From Flavobacterium yafengii (GTDB lineage Bacteria; Bacteroidota; Bacteroidia; Flavobacteriales; Flavobacteriaceae): a DNA stretch of 64,000 nucleotides. The DNA is taken from NCBI RefSeq assembly GCF_030010375.1, contig NZ_JASCRY010000001.1, forward strand, positions 496,001-560,000. The letters run 5' to 3'. Position 1 is the first letter of the stretch. Each line of letters opens with the position of its first letter. Of the stretch, positions 1-8,475 are shown one piece after another. Both the position numbers and the translations under genes were made by a program. Under the pieces are notes generated by a model, which was not told where the DNA came from, made no database searches, and was given only the letters and a program-made list of their open reading frames with translations.

Positions 1-508
1 TGAAAGTATCCAACAAAACCGATTCGTCGTCTGGAACGCCGCCTTCGGGAAAAATACAAATACTCAATCCTTGATTAATTCTTTTTTGAGCGCGATTAAA
101 GACTTCCATTCTGCTTTTTGAAGAACTTCTGTCCACTAAAATACAGGTTCTTTTATAGAAAAATCCAAACAAAGGAATTTTTGAAAGTTCTTTTTTACCC
201 ACAAAAACAAACGGATTTCTAGTAAGGGCAAGCATCAGCATAATATCGGCCATGGAAGTATGATTGGCAACTATCATATAACTTTTTTGGTATTTCATTT
301 CCTGACTTTTGTCTATTTTATAATAAAAACCCATCCCGAAAAGAATAAATTTTGCCCAAATACGAGCCATCTTAAAAAAATAAGGATAGCCGCTTTCTGT
401 TAAAATAGACAATACCAAAAAAGGAAACATCACCAATATGGGAATGGCCATCAAAATATAAAACCATACGCGCCATAGCGCCCAAAAAATAATTTTTAAT
501 CCTCTCAT
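1..508 (-). CDS. plsC: 1-acyl-sn-glycerol-3-phosphate acyltransferase, partial (C-terminus off the left edge)
   Basis: The first 169 codons of a minus-strand gene starting at ATG 508 run off the window edge. The product has an N-terminal hydrophobic segment (about residues 9-36), then the acyltransferase signature NHTSMAD (residues 82-88, the NHX4D catalytic motif) and FPEGG (residues 153-157, glycerophosphate binding). These are the defining motifs of the PlsC/LPLAT family, which transfers an acyl chain to lysophosphatidic acid at the inner membrane to make phosphatidic acid. The exact acceptor cannot be told from the sequence; lyso-ornithine lipid acyltransferases share the same motifs. A -7 box sits only 5 nt before the ATG, so the mRNA may be leaderless. 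Confidence 0.85.
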   Translation of the reverse strand, partial: MRGLKIIFWALWRVWFYILMAIPILVMFPFLVLSILTESGYPYFFKMARIWAKFILFGMGFYYKIDKSQEMKYQKSYMIVANHTSMADIMLMLALTRNPFVFVGKKELSKIPLFGFFYKRTCILVDRSSSKSRMEVFNRAQKRINQGLSICIFPEGGVPDDESVLLDTF

Positions 509-513
509 GAGTT

Positions 514-546
514 CAAAAGTAAGAAATCAGACGTTATGATGCTCAA
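514..546 (-). promoter_or_regulatory. Bacteroidota-type promoter of plsC
   Basis: Read on the minus strand, TACTTTTG (521 to 514) matches the Bacteroidota -7 consensus TAnnTTTG. A TTG (546 to 544) lies 22 nt upstream as a -33 element, slightly longer than the usual 19-21. The -7 box ends 5 nt before the ATG, so transcription would begin at or next to the start codon. Confidence 0.55.
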
Positions 547-568
547 AAAATATTCTTGCGTTTTTTAA

Positions 569-659
569 CATATAAGTCATCTACGTTTTTAAGTTAATGC
601 CTCAATTATAACTCGTTCTTTTAATCATCAACGTTTTATTGACTTAAATGACTTATATG
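569..659. repeat. inverted repeat of a 12-bp ATGACTTATATG motif upstream of trpS
   Basis: CATATAAGTCAT at 569-580 is the exact reverse complement of ATGACTTATATG at 648-659. The same 12-mer occurs again after trpS at 1816-1827, so copies flank the gene on both sides. The 509-771 gap holds this repeat, a GCGAATTTGCGGT motif at 712-724 that recurs at 59743-59755, and no credible gene. Confidence 0.5.
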
Positions 660-771
660 GTTAAAAGAAAATTTGCTGATGCAATTTCAAACAAGTTGAT
701 TTTTATAATTTGCGAATTTGCGGTAAAAAATAAAAAACTTTGCGAACTTTGCGGTTAAGAAAAAAGAAATA

Positions 772-1746
772 ATGGCAAAAATACTTACAGGCGTTCAAAG
801 TACAGGAACACCGCATTTAGGAAACTTACTTGGCGCAATCATTCCCGCAATAGCATTATCAAATAAACCTGAAAACGAATCCTTTCTTTTCATTGCTGAT
901 TTACACTCGATTACACAAATAAAAAACGGTGAAACATTACGAACCAATACCTACAGTACCGCTGCAGCTTGGCTTGCTTGTGGTTTGAATGTGGACAAAG
1001 TAGTTTTCTACAGACAATCGGATGTACCACAAACAGCGGAACTATCGTGGTATTTGAGTTGTTTTTTTCCTTTTCAACGCTTGACATTAGCACATTCTTT
1101 CAAAGACAAAGCCGACAGACTGGAAGATGTAAACGCTGGTTTGTTTTCGTATCCAATGTTAATGGCTGCCGATATTTTATTATACGATGCAGAATTCGTT
1201 CCCGTAGGGAAAGACCAATTGCAACACGTTGAAATCACTCGTGATGTAGCGTCCCGTTTCAACCACCAAATGGGAGAAACATTCGTACTTCCCGAAGCCA
1301 AAATTCAAGAAGACAGCATGTTGATTCCAGGAACTAACGGCGGAAAAATGAGTAAATCAGCCAATAATATTATCAATATATTTTTGGACGATAAAACACT
1401 TCGCAAACAAGTGATGAGTATTGAAACGGATAGCACGCCGCTGGAAGACCCAAAAAATCCTGAAACTTGTAATGCATTTGCTATTTATTCTTTATTAGCA
1501 ACCGAAGAACAAATCGCTGCGATGAAAGCCAATTACATTGGTGGAAATTACGGTTACGGTCACGCCAAACAAGCGTTATTTGAATTGATTACAGAAACTT
1601 TCAAAACCGAAAGAGAAAAATACAATTACTACATCAATAACCTTCCTGAAGTAGATGCTTTACTCAAGAAAGGAGCCAAAAAAGCAGCAGTTGTTGCTAA
1701 TGGAGTTCTAGCAAGAGTTAGAGAAAAATTAGGATTTGAGATATAA
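772..1746 (+). CDS. trpS: tryptophanyl-tRNA synthetase
   Basis: Class I aminoacyl-tRNA synthetase charging tRNA-Trp with tryptophan in the cytoplasm. The Rossmann-fold signature appears as TGTPHLGN (residues 11-18, the HIGH equivalent) and the second signature as KMSKS (192-196). At 324 aa it is full length for the bacterial TrpRS family. It is monocistronic: the neighbours plsC and dprA are on the opposite strand, and short repeat motifs lie on both sides. No T-box or trp attenuator was seen upstream; such leaders are not expected in Bacteroidota. Confidence 0.97.
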   Translation: MAKILTGVQSTGTPHLGNLLGAIIPAIALSNKPENESFLFIADLHSITQIKNGETLRTNTYSTAAAWLACGLNVDKVVFYRQSDVPQTAELSWYLSCFFPFQRLTLAHSFKDKADRLEDVNAGLFSYPMLMAADILLYDAEFVPVGKDQLQHVEITRDVASRFNHQMGETFVLPEAKIQEDSMLIPGTNGGKMSKSANNIINIFLDDKTLRKQVMSIETDSTPLEDPKNPETCNAFAIYSLLATEEQIAAMKANYIGGNYGYGHAKQALFELITETFKTEREKYNYYINNLPEVDALLKKGAKKAAVVANGVLARVREKLGFEI

Positions 1747-1762
1747 CAATCAATTTTTTAAA

Positions 1763-1827
1763 ATAAGTCATGTAAGTTTTTTTTAGTTACTATATCATTA
1801 TTTTCAAAAGCTTATATGACTTATATG
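1763..1827. repeat. imperfect hairpin carrying the ATGACTTATATG motif
   Basis: Between trpS and the convergent dprA, 1763-1776 pairs with 1811-1824 over 14 bp with one wobble. The right arm overlaps the 12-mer ATGACTTATATG (1816-1827) that also occurs at 648-659 and inverted at 569-580. It could act as a weak bidirectional terminator, but no strong T-tract follows the right arm. Confidence 0.4.
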
Positions 1828-1833
1828 TTACAA

Positions 1834-2934
1834 TCATATCGCCTCAAACAATTTCCCTGGCAAAGGCCGAATCACGCCTTTCAATTCCATATTCAATAGC
1901 ATTCCTGAGATTTTATAAATAGGAAAATCACAGCGCAAGGCAATAATATCCATCAGTTCTTTTCCGGTTTTAAGGAGGTAATCATATACTTTTTGTTCGT
2001 CTTCCTCTAAGCTTACAAACAATTGTTTCTGTACGGGTTTAGATTCCTTATGAATATCCCAATTCAAAATATAAATCAAATCCGCAGCACTCGTCAAGAC
2101 ATTTGCTTTTTGAGTTTTTATTAGGTTGTTGCAACCCTGGCTGAACTTATCCGTAACACGTCCTGGAACCGCAAAAACATCACGATTGTAATCATTGGCC
2201 ATATTTGCCGTGATTAACGATCCGCCTCTATCTGCTGATTCAATAACGATTGTAGCTTCTGACATTCCCGCAACAATTCTATTTCTTCTAACGAAATTTT
2301 CCTTATCTGGATTGGATGAACTCCAAAACTCGGTCATAAAACCACCGTTTTGTTCTACTTTGCCGACGTATTTTTTATGGGTTTTCGGGTAAATTTGGTT
2401 CAAACCATGCGCCACAACACCTATCGTCTGCAAATTGTTTTCCATTGCCAGTTGGTGTGCCACAATATCGACGCCATAGGCAAAACCACTAACTATTATT
2501 GGATCGAGCGGAGCCAAATCTTCTATAAGTTTTCTGCAAAATTCAGTTCCGTATGAAGTAATTTGGCGTGTTCCTACAATGCTGATTATTTTTCGATTTT
2601 TTAAATTGATATTTCCCGAAGTAAATAATAAAAGGGGTCCGTCAATACAATGTTTCAACCGTTCTGGATAGTCTTCGTCCTGAAAATAAACCGCGTTGAT
2701 TTCATTTGCTTCTATAAACTCCAATTCCTGAGTTGCTTTTTCGAAAACCGATTTATCCTTTAAATTTTTTAACAAAACAGATCCTACTCCATCAATAGCA
2801 GCAAGTTGCGATGCCTTAGTATTAAAAACGGCTTCCGCAGTTCCAAAATGAGTCAGCAGTTTTTTGGCCATTATGTCGCCCACGCCTTCTATTCTTTGCA
2901 ATGCCAATAAATAAAATAAATCCTGCTCTTTCAT
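1834..2934 (-). CDS. dprA: DNA-processing protein DprA (Smf)
   Basis: DprA binds incoming single-stranded DNA and loads RecA during natural transformation. The 366-aa protein shows an N-terminal helix-hairpin-helix region (about residues 8-60), then the Rossmann-like DprA core with GTRQITSYG (near 120) and SGFAYGVDIVAHQLA (near 150). A GGSLITANMA stretch and a C-terminal winged-helix-like domain (about 300-366) follow, as is common in this family. It is present whether or not the host is known to be transformable, so competence cannot be concluded from it. It is divergent from the HU-SPOR gene. Confidence 0.95.
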   Translation of the reverse strand: MKEQDLFYLLALQRIEGVGDIMAKKLLTHFGTAEAVFNTKASQLAAIDGVGSVLLKNLKDKSVFEKATQELEFIEANEINAVYFQDEDYPERLKHCIDGPLLLFTSGNINLKNRKIISIVGTRQITSYGTEFCRKLIEDLAPLDPIIVSGFAYGVDIVAHQLAMENNLQTIGVVAHGLNQIYPKTHKKYVGKVEQNGGFMTEFWSSSNPDKENFVRRNRIVAGMSEATIVIESADRGGSLITANMANDYNRDVFAVPGRVTDKFSQGCNNLIKTQKANVLTSAADLIYILNWDIHKESKPVQKQLFVSLEEDEQKVYDYLLKTGKELMDIIALRCDFPIYKISGMLLNMELKGVIRPLPGKLFEAI

Positions 2935-3002
2935 GCTAATTATTTGAGAGTGAAATGTATAAATTTTTATGCGGATTGTTAATAAAAATTGTGAATAAAA
3001 TT

Positions 3003-3031
3003 TTGATAACTATTTTGGTTGTATAACTTTG
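3003..3031 (+). promoter_or_regulatory. promoter of the HU-SPOR gene
   Basis: TTG at 3003-3005 and TAACTTTG at 3024-3031 (a perfect TAnnTTTG -7 box) are separated by 18 nt. The -7 box ends 5 nt before the ATG at 3037, the same spacing as at plsC, suggesting a leaderless transcript. Confidence 0.6.
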
Positions 3032-3036
3032 TAAGT

Positions 3037-3984
3037 ATGAAAATCGAACTATACATCGCGCAGCTTTTATACCGTTATCAATGTGTTACCGTTCCTGGTT
3101 TCGGAGCTTTTTTGACCGAAATTCAATCGGCTAAACTAAACGAAAGTACAAATTCATTTTCTCCACCCAAAAAAATGATTGCTTTCAATGCTAATCTAAA
3201 AAACAATGATGGTTTATTAGCCAATCATATTGCTTTAGCAGAAAAAACTTCTTATGAATATGCCGTAAGCGCGATTCAATATGAAGTTTTTACTTGGAAA
3301 AAAGCATTAGAAGAAAACCAACTTTTTTCTATAAAAAATGTGGGTGATCTTCGTTTGAACGCAGATAAAAATATAGTTTTCACGCCTTACGATCAAACGA
3401 ATTATTTAACCAGTTCTTTTGGGTTGGCTCCTTTTGTTTCACCACTTGTAAAAAGAGAAATCTTCGAGAAAGAAGTAGAAGCTATTGAAGAAAAAGCTAC
3501 TATCACAATGGTTCCTGAAGAAACAAGAACAGCAAATCCATATTTAAAATACGCTGCTGTTTTTGTATTAGGATTAGGACTTGCAGGAAGTGTGGGTTAT
3601 CCAATGTACCAAAACCAAATTGCCTCAGAAACAATTCTTGTTGAAACTGCCGTTCAAAAACAAGTTCAAAATAAAATTCAGCAAGCCACTTTCTTCATCG
3701 AAAGTCCGGTTCCGGCTGTTACACTTTCCGTAAAATCGGCCAAGGAAATAAAAATGCCGTATCACATTATGGCCGGAGTGTACAGAGAAGAAAAAAATGC
3801 AGATAAAACGTTGCGAATTTTAAATCGCTTAGGATATGATGCCAAACGCATCGCTCCTAACAGAAACGGTTATTTTCCGGTTTTATATGGCAGTTACGCC
3901 ACATTTTCTGAAGCAGAAAAAGCAAAAAAAGAAATTAATGAAAAGCACAATCCAGAGGCTTGGATATTGATTCAATCACTATAA
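3037..3984 (+). CDS. HU-like domain plus SPOR domain membrane protein
   Basis: I start the gene at ATG 3037 because the only upstream in-frame start is a TTG that overlaps the promoter. The 315-aa product begins with an HU/IHF-like fold of the CCDC81-type bacterial HU family (about residues 1-130, including a VPGFGAF turn). It then has one transmembrane segment (about 171-190) and a C-terminal SPOR domain (about 244-315) of the type that binds denuded peptidoglycan at division sites. SPOR proteins of this type occur widely in Bacteroidota near dprA. The topology puts the HU-like part in the cytoplasm and SPOR in the periplasm, so a link between DNA and septum is possible but is inference. Confidence 0.8.
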   Translation: MKIELYIAQLLYRYQCVTVPGFGAFLTEIQSAKLNESTNSFSPPKKMIAFNANLKNNDGLLANHIALAEKTSYEYAVSAIQYEVFTWKKALEENQLFSIKNVGDLRLNADKNIVFTPYDQTNYLTSSFGLAPFVSPLVKREIFEKEVEAIEEKATITMVPEETRTANPYLKYAAVFVLGLGLAGSVGYPMYQNQIASETILVETAVQKQVQNKIQQATFFIESPVPAVTLSVKSAKEIKMPYHIMAGVYREEKNADKTLRILNRLGYDAKRIAPNRNGYFPVLYGSYATFSEAEKAKKEINEKHNPEAWILIQSL

Positions 3985-3988
3985 AAAC

Positions 3989-4019
3989 AAAAACCCTATT
4001 CTTACCGAATAGGGTTTTT
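3989..4019. terminator. bidirectional intrinsic terminator
   Basis: Arms AAACCCTATTC-type at 3989-4001 and 4007-4019 pair around a 5-nt loop. The stem is flanked by an A-run and a T-run, so it can serve both the plus-strand HU-SPOR gene and the converging minus-strand helicase gene. Confidence 0.85.
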
Positions 4020-4041
4020 TAGTTTTAGCATTTTGTTGTTT

Positions 4042-6309
4042 TTAATTCAAACTCGCTTTGTACATCCTCGCTTCTTCCCAGGAAAATTTATGACCGTGTT
4101 TTTCCATCAAAGTATTCAGCGATTCTTCTTTGTATCCCGCAAAAGCAGCTGCCAAATCCTGCATTTTATCCTCCGGTAAAACTTCCGAAATGGATACCGC
4201 TTTAGTTTGTATCAGTTTTACAAAATGCGAGTAAATGGTTTGTTTCGTCAACACTCTGATTGTCGCAATATCCGCAATTGATTTCTTTTCCACCCACAAT
4301 TCATAGGTTTCCTGAACCGTTGATTTTTTAGGCGTTGCTGTTTTTGATTTTTTCGAAGTATAACGTTCCACGTCTTTTTCGTCTTCAATCAGCGTGATAT
4401 TCACTTCCTTGAATTGATTTTGTATGGCTTCCGTTTTTCGGCTGATGTATTTTTTTATTTCTGAGGAGGTCAATTTCTCTTTAGAAATGGTTTCTCCTGC
4501 AACAACGGTTTCTATCAATAATTTGGCCTTCATTAAGCGCAAAACGGCTTTGGTTTGCAACTCTTCCAGCACGATTAATTCATCGTAAAACGCTTTTACT
4601 TTTTTGATGCGTTTTACTTCTTCAATTTTCCAAAGGATTTCAAAAACCAATTCGTCCATTGGTTTTAGGAAATAACTGAAAGCGGCTTGAATGCGTTCTG
4701 AAACATGATTCATATCGACTGTTTCCTGACCAAAAAGTTTATTCAATTGCGATATAAATTTTTTGGATGGATCCAAAAGCTTTTCAATAACTTCCGTTTG
4801 TTTTTTGGCCCAAACGGCATGCTTGGATTTTTCTGATATTTCTGATTTTTCGTTGTAACTGAATTTATGATTGCGCCATTCCTGAGCCAAATCACTCCAA
4901 TCGAACGTGTTTATCAGATAGTTATGGATGAAATTTTTGGTTTCAAAATGCAATGCATTCTCTAAAAACGAATCCGAAGCTTTGTTTAACGAATAATCCA
5001 TCACATCCTGATCGTTTGAAATACCGTTCATGCGCAGCGGAGAAAGCAAAATAAGCCCTTCTAACGAGCGTAAACGCGATAACGCGACATATGCTTGTCC
5101 GGGAAGAAAAACTTGCGAAACATCAAGCGCAGCTTTATCAAATGTCAATCCCTGGCTTTTATGAACCGTAATCGCCCACGCTAATTTGATGGGATAATGC
5201 ACAAAAGTCCCTAAAACCTCTTCTTCAATTTCTTTGGTGGTTTCGTCTACTTTGTAGCGAATATTTTGCCATTCATATTTTTCGACTTCTATGGTTTTGT
5301 TTTCTTCCGGAAAATGAACCAGGATTTCCTGGCTCGAAAGCGATTTGATAACGCCCATTTTTCCATTGAAGTAGTGTTTATCAAAGGACAAATCGTTTTT
5401 TACAAACATGATTTGCGCGCCCACTTTCAACTGCAGTTGTTGTTCCACGGGAAATATCTTGTCCGGAAAATCTCCCGTTATTTCGGGTTTATAAACGACC
5501 AACTTTCCTTCCAGATCTTCCAAAGCCTGCGCATTCATCGTATCGGCTTTGTTATTGTGCGTGGTTAATGTGATGTACCCTTTATTCGCTTTTAAATCAA
5601 AATCGGGTTTTACATATTGATTTAAAGTTTGAATGTCTTGCTGCGAAATCTGGTTGTTGCGCAGATTATTCAAAACCGAAATAAACGTATCATCAGTCTG
5701 GCGAAAAATCTTGGACAATTCAATGTATAAAGGCGGATTTTGCTGTACAACATGCGAATGGAAAAAGAATTTTCCTTTGTAATATGTTTTCAGCGTACGC
5801 CATTCTTCATCCCGAATTACCGGTGGTAACTGCAATAAATCGCCAATATACAAGACTTGGACGCCACCAAAAGCACTGTTTTTTTTTCGGACGGTTTGCA
5901 TCATATAATCCATAGCATCCAGCAAATCCGCACGAAGCATACTGACTTCATCGATAATCAACAATTCCATATTGCGAATCACCGATTTCTTCAAACCGCT
6001 CATTTTGAAATGCCTGCGCAACGTAGCTTTGGTTTCAAATTTGGTGCTTTCAGAAAATTGAGGCGATGAATTATCCGGAATAAATCCTCCAAACGGCAAC
6101 TGAAACATAGAGTGAATCGTTACACCGCCAGCATTTAGCGCGGCAATTCCCGTTGGTGCCACAACTACAGTATTCTTGTGCGTAGTTTGGATAATTTCCC
6201 GTAAAAGAGTAGTTTTTCCCGTTCCTGCTTTCCCGGTTAGGAAAACGGATCGATGCGTTTGATTGATGAATCGTAAGGTATAAGCGGCGGCTTCTGAAAT
6301 GGTTTGCAT
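4042..6309 (-). CDS. PIF1/RecD-like SF1 helicase with C-terminal helix-turn-helix
   Basis: A 755-aa superfamily 1 DNA helicase of the PIF1 type. Walker A is GKAGTGKT (residues 26-33), Walker B is LLIIDEVSM (about 116-124). A UvrD/RecD-like C-terminal core carries VHKSQG and VALSRLRSLEGL (about 380-410). The last 250 residues are lysine-rich and helical and contain a helix-turn-helix-like segment (about 655-700; TYELW...SIADIA...TKQTIYSHF) like the HTH found at the C-terminus of some RecQ helicases. Such enzymes unwind duplex or structured DNA during repair and replication. The HTH tail probably aids DNA binding; the specific substrate is unknown. Confidence 0.85.
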   Translation of the reverse strand: MQTISEAAAYTLRFINQTHRSVFLTGKAGTGKTTLLREIIQTTHKNTVVVAPTGIAALNAGGVTIHSMFQLPFGGFIPDNSSPQFSESTKFETKATLRRHFKMSGLKKSVIRNMELLIIDEVSMLRADLLDAMDYMMQTVRKKNSAFGGVQVLYIGDLLQLPPVIRDEEWRTLKTYYKGKFFFHSHVVQQNPPLYIELSKIFRQTDDTFISVLNNLRNNQISQQDIQTLNQYVKPDFDLKANKGYITLTTHNNKADTMNAQALEDLEGKLVVYKPEITGDFPDKIFPVEQQLQLKVGAQIMFVKNDLSFDKHYFNGKMGVIKSLSSQEILVHFPEENKTIEVEKYEWQNIRYKVDETTKEIEEEVLGTFVHYPIKLAWAITVHKSQGLTFDKAALDVSQVFLPGQAYVALSRLRSLEGLILLSPLRMNGISNDQDVMDYSLNKASDSFLENALHFETKNFIHNYLINTFDWSDLAQEWRNHKFSYNEKSEISEKSKHAVWAKKQTEVIEKLLDPSKKFISQLNKLFGQETVDMNHVSERIQAAFSYFLKPMDELVFEILWKIEEVKRIKKVKAFYDELIVLEELQTKAVLRLMKAKLLIETVVAGETISKEKLTSSEIKKYISRKTEAIQNQFKEVNITLIEDEKDVERYTSKKSKTATPKKSTVQETYELWVEKKSIADIATIRVLTKQTIYSHFVKLIQTKAVSISEVLPEDKMQDLAAAFAGYKEESLNTLMEKHGHKFSWEEARMYKASLN

Positions 6310-6401
6310 TAGGCGTGTATATATAAAGCTAAAGTATTGAAAATTAGGAATACTATTTTAATTTTGGAAAACATTTTATGTTAATAATTCCAATGTTTTT
6401 T

Positions 6402-6545
6402 AGCCCCGATAGTAGCGGAAATCCTCGAAATTTAGAAAGTGATTTTTTTCTGGCCGAAAAAGAGCGACCAACGGAAGCTCCTTTTATGGGTAAGAAAAAA
6501 CACTTTCTAAACGAGCGATTCTAGCGGATAGCGGGAAATAGCTTC
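6402..6545. repeat. structured intergenic repeat element (AGCCCCGAT...AGCGGG type)
   Basis: The 297-bp gap between the helicase and ompH genes holds an element of about 145 bp. It begins AGCCCCGATAGTAGCGG and ends AGCGGATAGCGGGAAATAGC. An inner stem pairs 6433-6441 (TAGAAAGTG) with 6501-6509 (CACTTTCTA) and continues into complementary T and A runs. The ends pair imperfectly (CCCG/CGGG, AATC/GATT, CTCG/CGAG). From memory of flavobacterial genomes, elements with these end motifs recur in intergenic DNA; I could not check copy number. No protein-coding potential was seen. Confidence 0.6.
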
Positions 6546-6553
6546 AAAAAAAA

Positions 6554-6582
6554 TGCCTTCAATCTAAGGGTAGACGAAGGCA
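6554..6582 (-). terminator. intrinsic terminator of the ompH-like gene
   Basis: TGCCTTC (6554-6560) pairs with GAAGGCA (6576-6582) around a 15-nt loop. Read on the minus strand the stem is followed by an eight-T run, placed just downstream of the OmpH-like gene stop codon. Confidence 0.75.
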
Positions 6583-6606
6583 ATTTTTTGAATTAATATA
6601 AAAAAA

Positions 6607-7170
6607 TTATTTTTTAGCTTCTACTTTTTCTTCTGTTTTAGCAGGTGCTTTGTATTTGTCGTTCAAGGCTTTGATGATTTCTTTTGTGATATCAAATTTG
6701 TCTTCAGCATATAGAATTGAAGCCGCGTCACCTGTACCGTAGATGTATGCGTATCCTTTTTCTTTACCGTATGCTTTGATGAATTTTTTCACTCCGCTTA
6801 CTAAAGAATCCATTTCTTTTCCGCTTTCTTGTTGCAATTCTTGAGACAACGCTTGTTGCGCGTAACCCAATTGTTGCTCTCTTTTTTGTAATTCAGCACC
6901 TTTTTGTTGTGCCCAAGCTTGACCGTTTGCTTGTGCTTGAGATTGAAAACTTGCTGCTTCTTGCTTGAATCTTGCAATTTGAGCTTCTAATTGTCTTCCT
7001 TTTTCTTCTGCTTTTGATTTATATTTTGCTTCAAGGTCTTTTGCCTCTGTATATTCTTTCATTAATTCAGAAGTGTCTACGTAAGCTGTTTTTACTTCCT
7101 TAACTTCTGCAGGTTTATTACAAGCAACAAGTGAAATTGAAAGTGCGATAATTACTAATGCTTTTTTCAT
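6607..7170 (-). CDS. OmpH/Skp-family lipoprotein (outer membrane protein chaperone-like)
   Basis: A 187-aa protein with a lipoprotein signal peptide whose lipobox ends SLVAC (Cys 17). A long Glu/Gln/Ala/Lys-rich coiled-coil (about residues 40-125) follows, then the small Skp head-like C-terminal part (GYAYIYGTGDAASILYA, about 140-160). Skp proteins are periplasmic holdases that chaperone unfolded outer-membrane proteins through two long helical tentacles. The lipid anchor differs from the soluble E. coli Skp and is seen in Bacteroidota members. It stands alone here, not beside bamA or lpxD as in many proteobacteria. Confidence 0.85.
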   Translation of the reverse strand: MKKALVIIALSISLVACNKPAEVKEVKTAYVDTSELMKEYTEAKDLEAKYKSKAEEKGRQLEAQIARFKQEAASFQSQAQANGQAWAQQKGAELQKREQQLGYAQQALSQELQQESGKEMDSLVSGVKKFIKAYGKEKGYAYIYGTGDAASILYAEDKFDITKEIIKALNDKYKAPAKTEEKVEAKK

Positions 7171-7415
7171 TTTGGTTAATTTCTAATTTTTAAATATTGG
7201 TGACAAAAATATAAAAAAATAGATAGCATTGACATAAAGTTTAAAAAATGCTACTTTTTTATGCTATAAGATTTTCTTATTGTGATTAATGAATATATAA
7301 TTTACGACTATTAAAAACGAGCTTCATATCTTTTAAGAAAAGGGATTAGTTTAAAAATTTGACAATCACCCTCGATTTCATCAAAAAATGCGCTTAAATG
7401 CGCTTAAAATGATTT

Positions 7416-8267
7416 TTAGTTGTTTTTTAAGATGTAAATGTGTGACGAATACTCGAAATTCTTCTTGGCTTCCCAATTCGATTGCAATCCGACAAAAAAG
7501 GCTTTTATATAATTCATTTTTCCGGTTTTGTATTTTTCCGAAAGTAAGCTCACGTAAAAAGAGTCGAATTTCATAGGAAGTACTTTTACCAATTTCATTT
7601 CTTCTTTTTCGAAAAGCATTTTTATAGCCGTTTTAGAGAAATGCCAAAAATGAATCGGCACGTCATAAGCAGCCCAAAACTTTCCGTAATGTTTTGCGTC
7701 GAAAGATTTGAAATTTGGAACGGCAATAATTAAAGTTCCGTTAGGTTTTAATAATCGTTTCAATTCTTTGATTTGGTTTTCCAAATTTGGAACGTGTTCC
7801 AAAACATGCCACATCGAAATCACATCAAAAGAATGATTGTCTAATTCGCTGGTTTCCCCAACAAATGAAACGCCTTTCTTTTTTGCAATCGCTTTTGCTT
7901 TTTCACTTGGCTCCACACCTATCGTGTGCCAACCGTTTTCTTTAGCCACAAATAAAAAATCTCCTGTTCCGGCACCAATATCTAAAATGCTTCCTTTATT
8001 CGATTGCAGTGAATTGATTAAATTCAATTTGTTTTTAAGCGCAATGGTTTTTACAAAATGATATGCTTTTTCAAATAAAGACCTTTTGCTATCCGTGTGC
8101 GAAATATAATCCACGCTTTCGTAATACTTTCCTAAATTTTCTAAACTGGGTTGCGGAGTCGTAATCAACATGTCCAATTTTTCATCATGATATAAATCGA
8201 AAATTTCCTGAGAAACAGAATAATCTTTAACGGTTAAAAAAGGCTCTTGGTTTGAAATGTCCATCAA
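7416..8267 (-). CDS. class I SAM-dependent methyltransferase
   Basis: A 283-aa Methyltransf_11/23-type enzyme. The SAM-binding glycine motif is ILDIGAGTGDFL (about residues 94-105), followed by the acidic ribose-binding position (VEPSEKA) and the motif FDVISMWHVLEHVPN near 150. The N-terminal 85 residues precede the Rossmann fold and the C-terminal third (PNFKSFDAKHYGKFWAAYDVPIHFWHF) is typical of methyltransferases found with sugar- or lipid-modifying enzymes. The substrate cannot be assigned from sequence. It is followed upstream by the parS-bearing gap before mnmG. Confidence 0.85.
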   Translation of the reverse strand: MMDISNQEPFLTVKDYSVSQEIFDLYHDEKLDMLITTPQPSLENLGKYYESVDYISHTDSKRSLFEKAYHFVKTIALKNKLNLINSLQSNKGSILDIGAGTGDFLFVAKENGWHTIGVEPSEKAKAIAKKKGVSFVGETSELDNHSFDVISMWHVLEHVPNLENQIKELKRLLKPNGTLIIAVPNFKSFDAKHYGKFWAAYDVPIHFWHFSKTAIKMLFEKEEMKLVKVLPMKFDSFYVSLLSEKYKTGKMNYIKAFFVGLQSNWEAKKNFEYSSHIYILKNN

Positions 8268-8383
8268 TTAATAGTGCTTTTATATTTTAATTTTAAACTA
8301 AACCCTGAAAACACCAACGGATACTTTCAGGGCTAAATTATTTATTTTTGTCATTCATCAATTATAGCAAGGCTTCACAACGT

Positions 8384-8399
8384 AGTTTCACGTGGAACA
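8384..8399 (-). promoter_or_regulatory. parS: parS centromere site 1 (15 of 16 match)
   Basis: AGTTTCACGTGGAACA; its reverse complement differs at one end base from TGTTCCACGTGAAACA, the 16-bp ParB-binding parS sequence established in Bacillus and conserved across phyla. It lies in the gap downstream of mnmG. The 8268-8475 gap contains no other clear feature. Confidence 0.85.
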
Positions 8400-8475
8400 A
8401 ATTGATTTAAGAATAAAGATTAACGATTTCTGATTTCAGAACTTTGGTAAATCTGCAATCAAAAATCTACAATCC

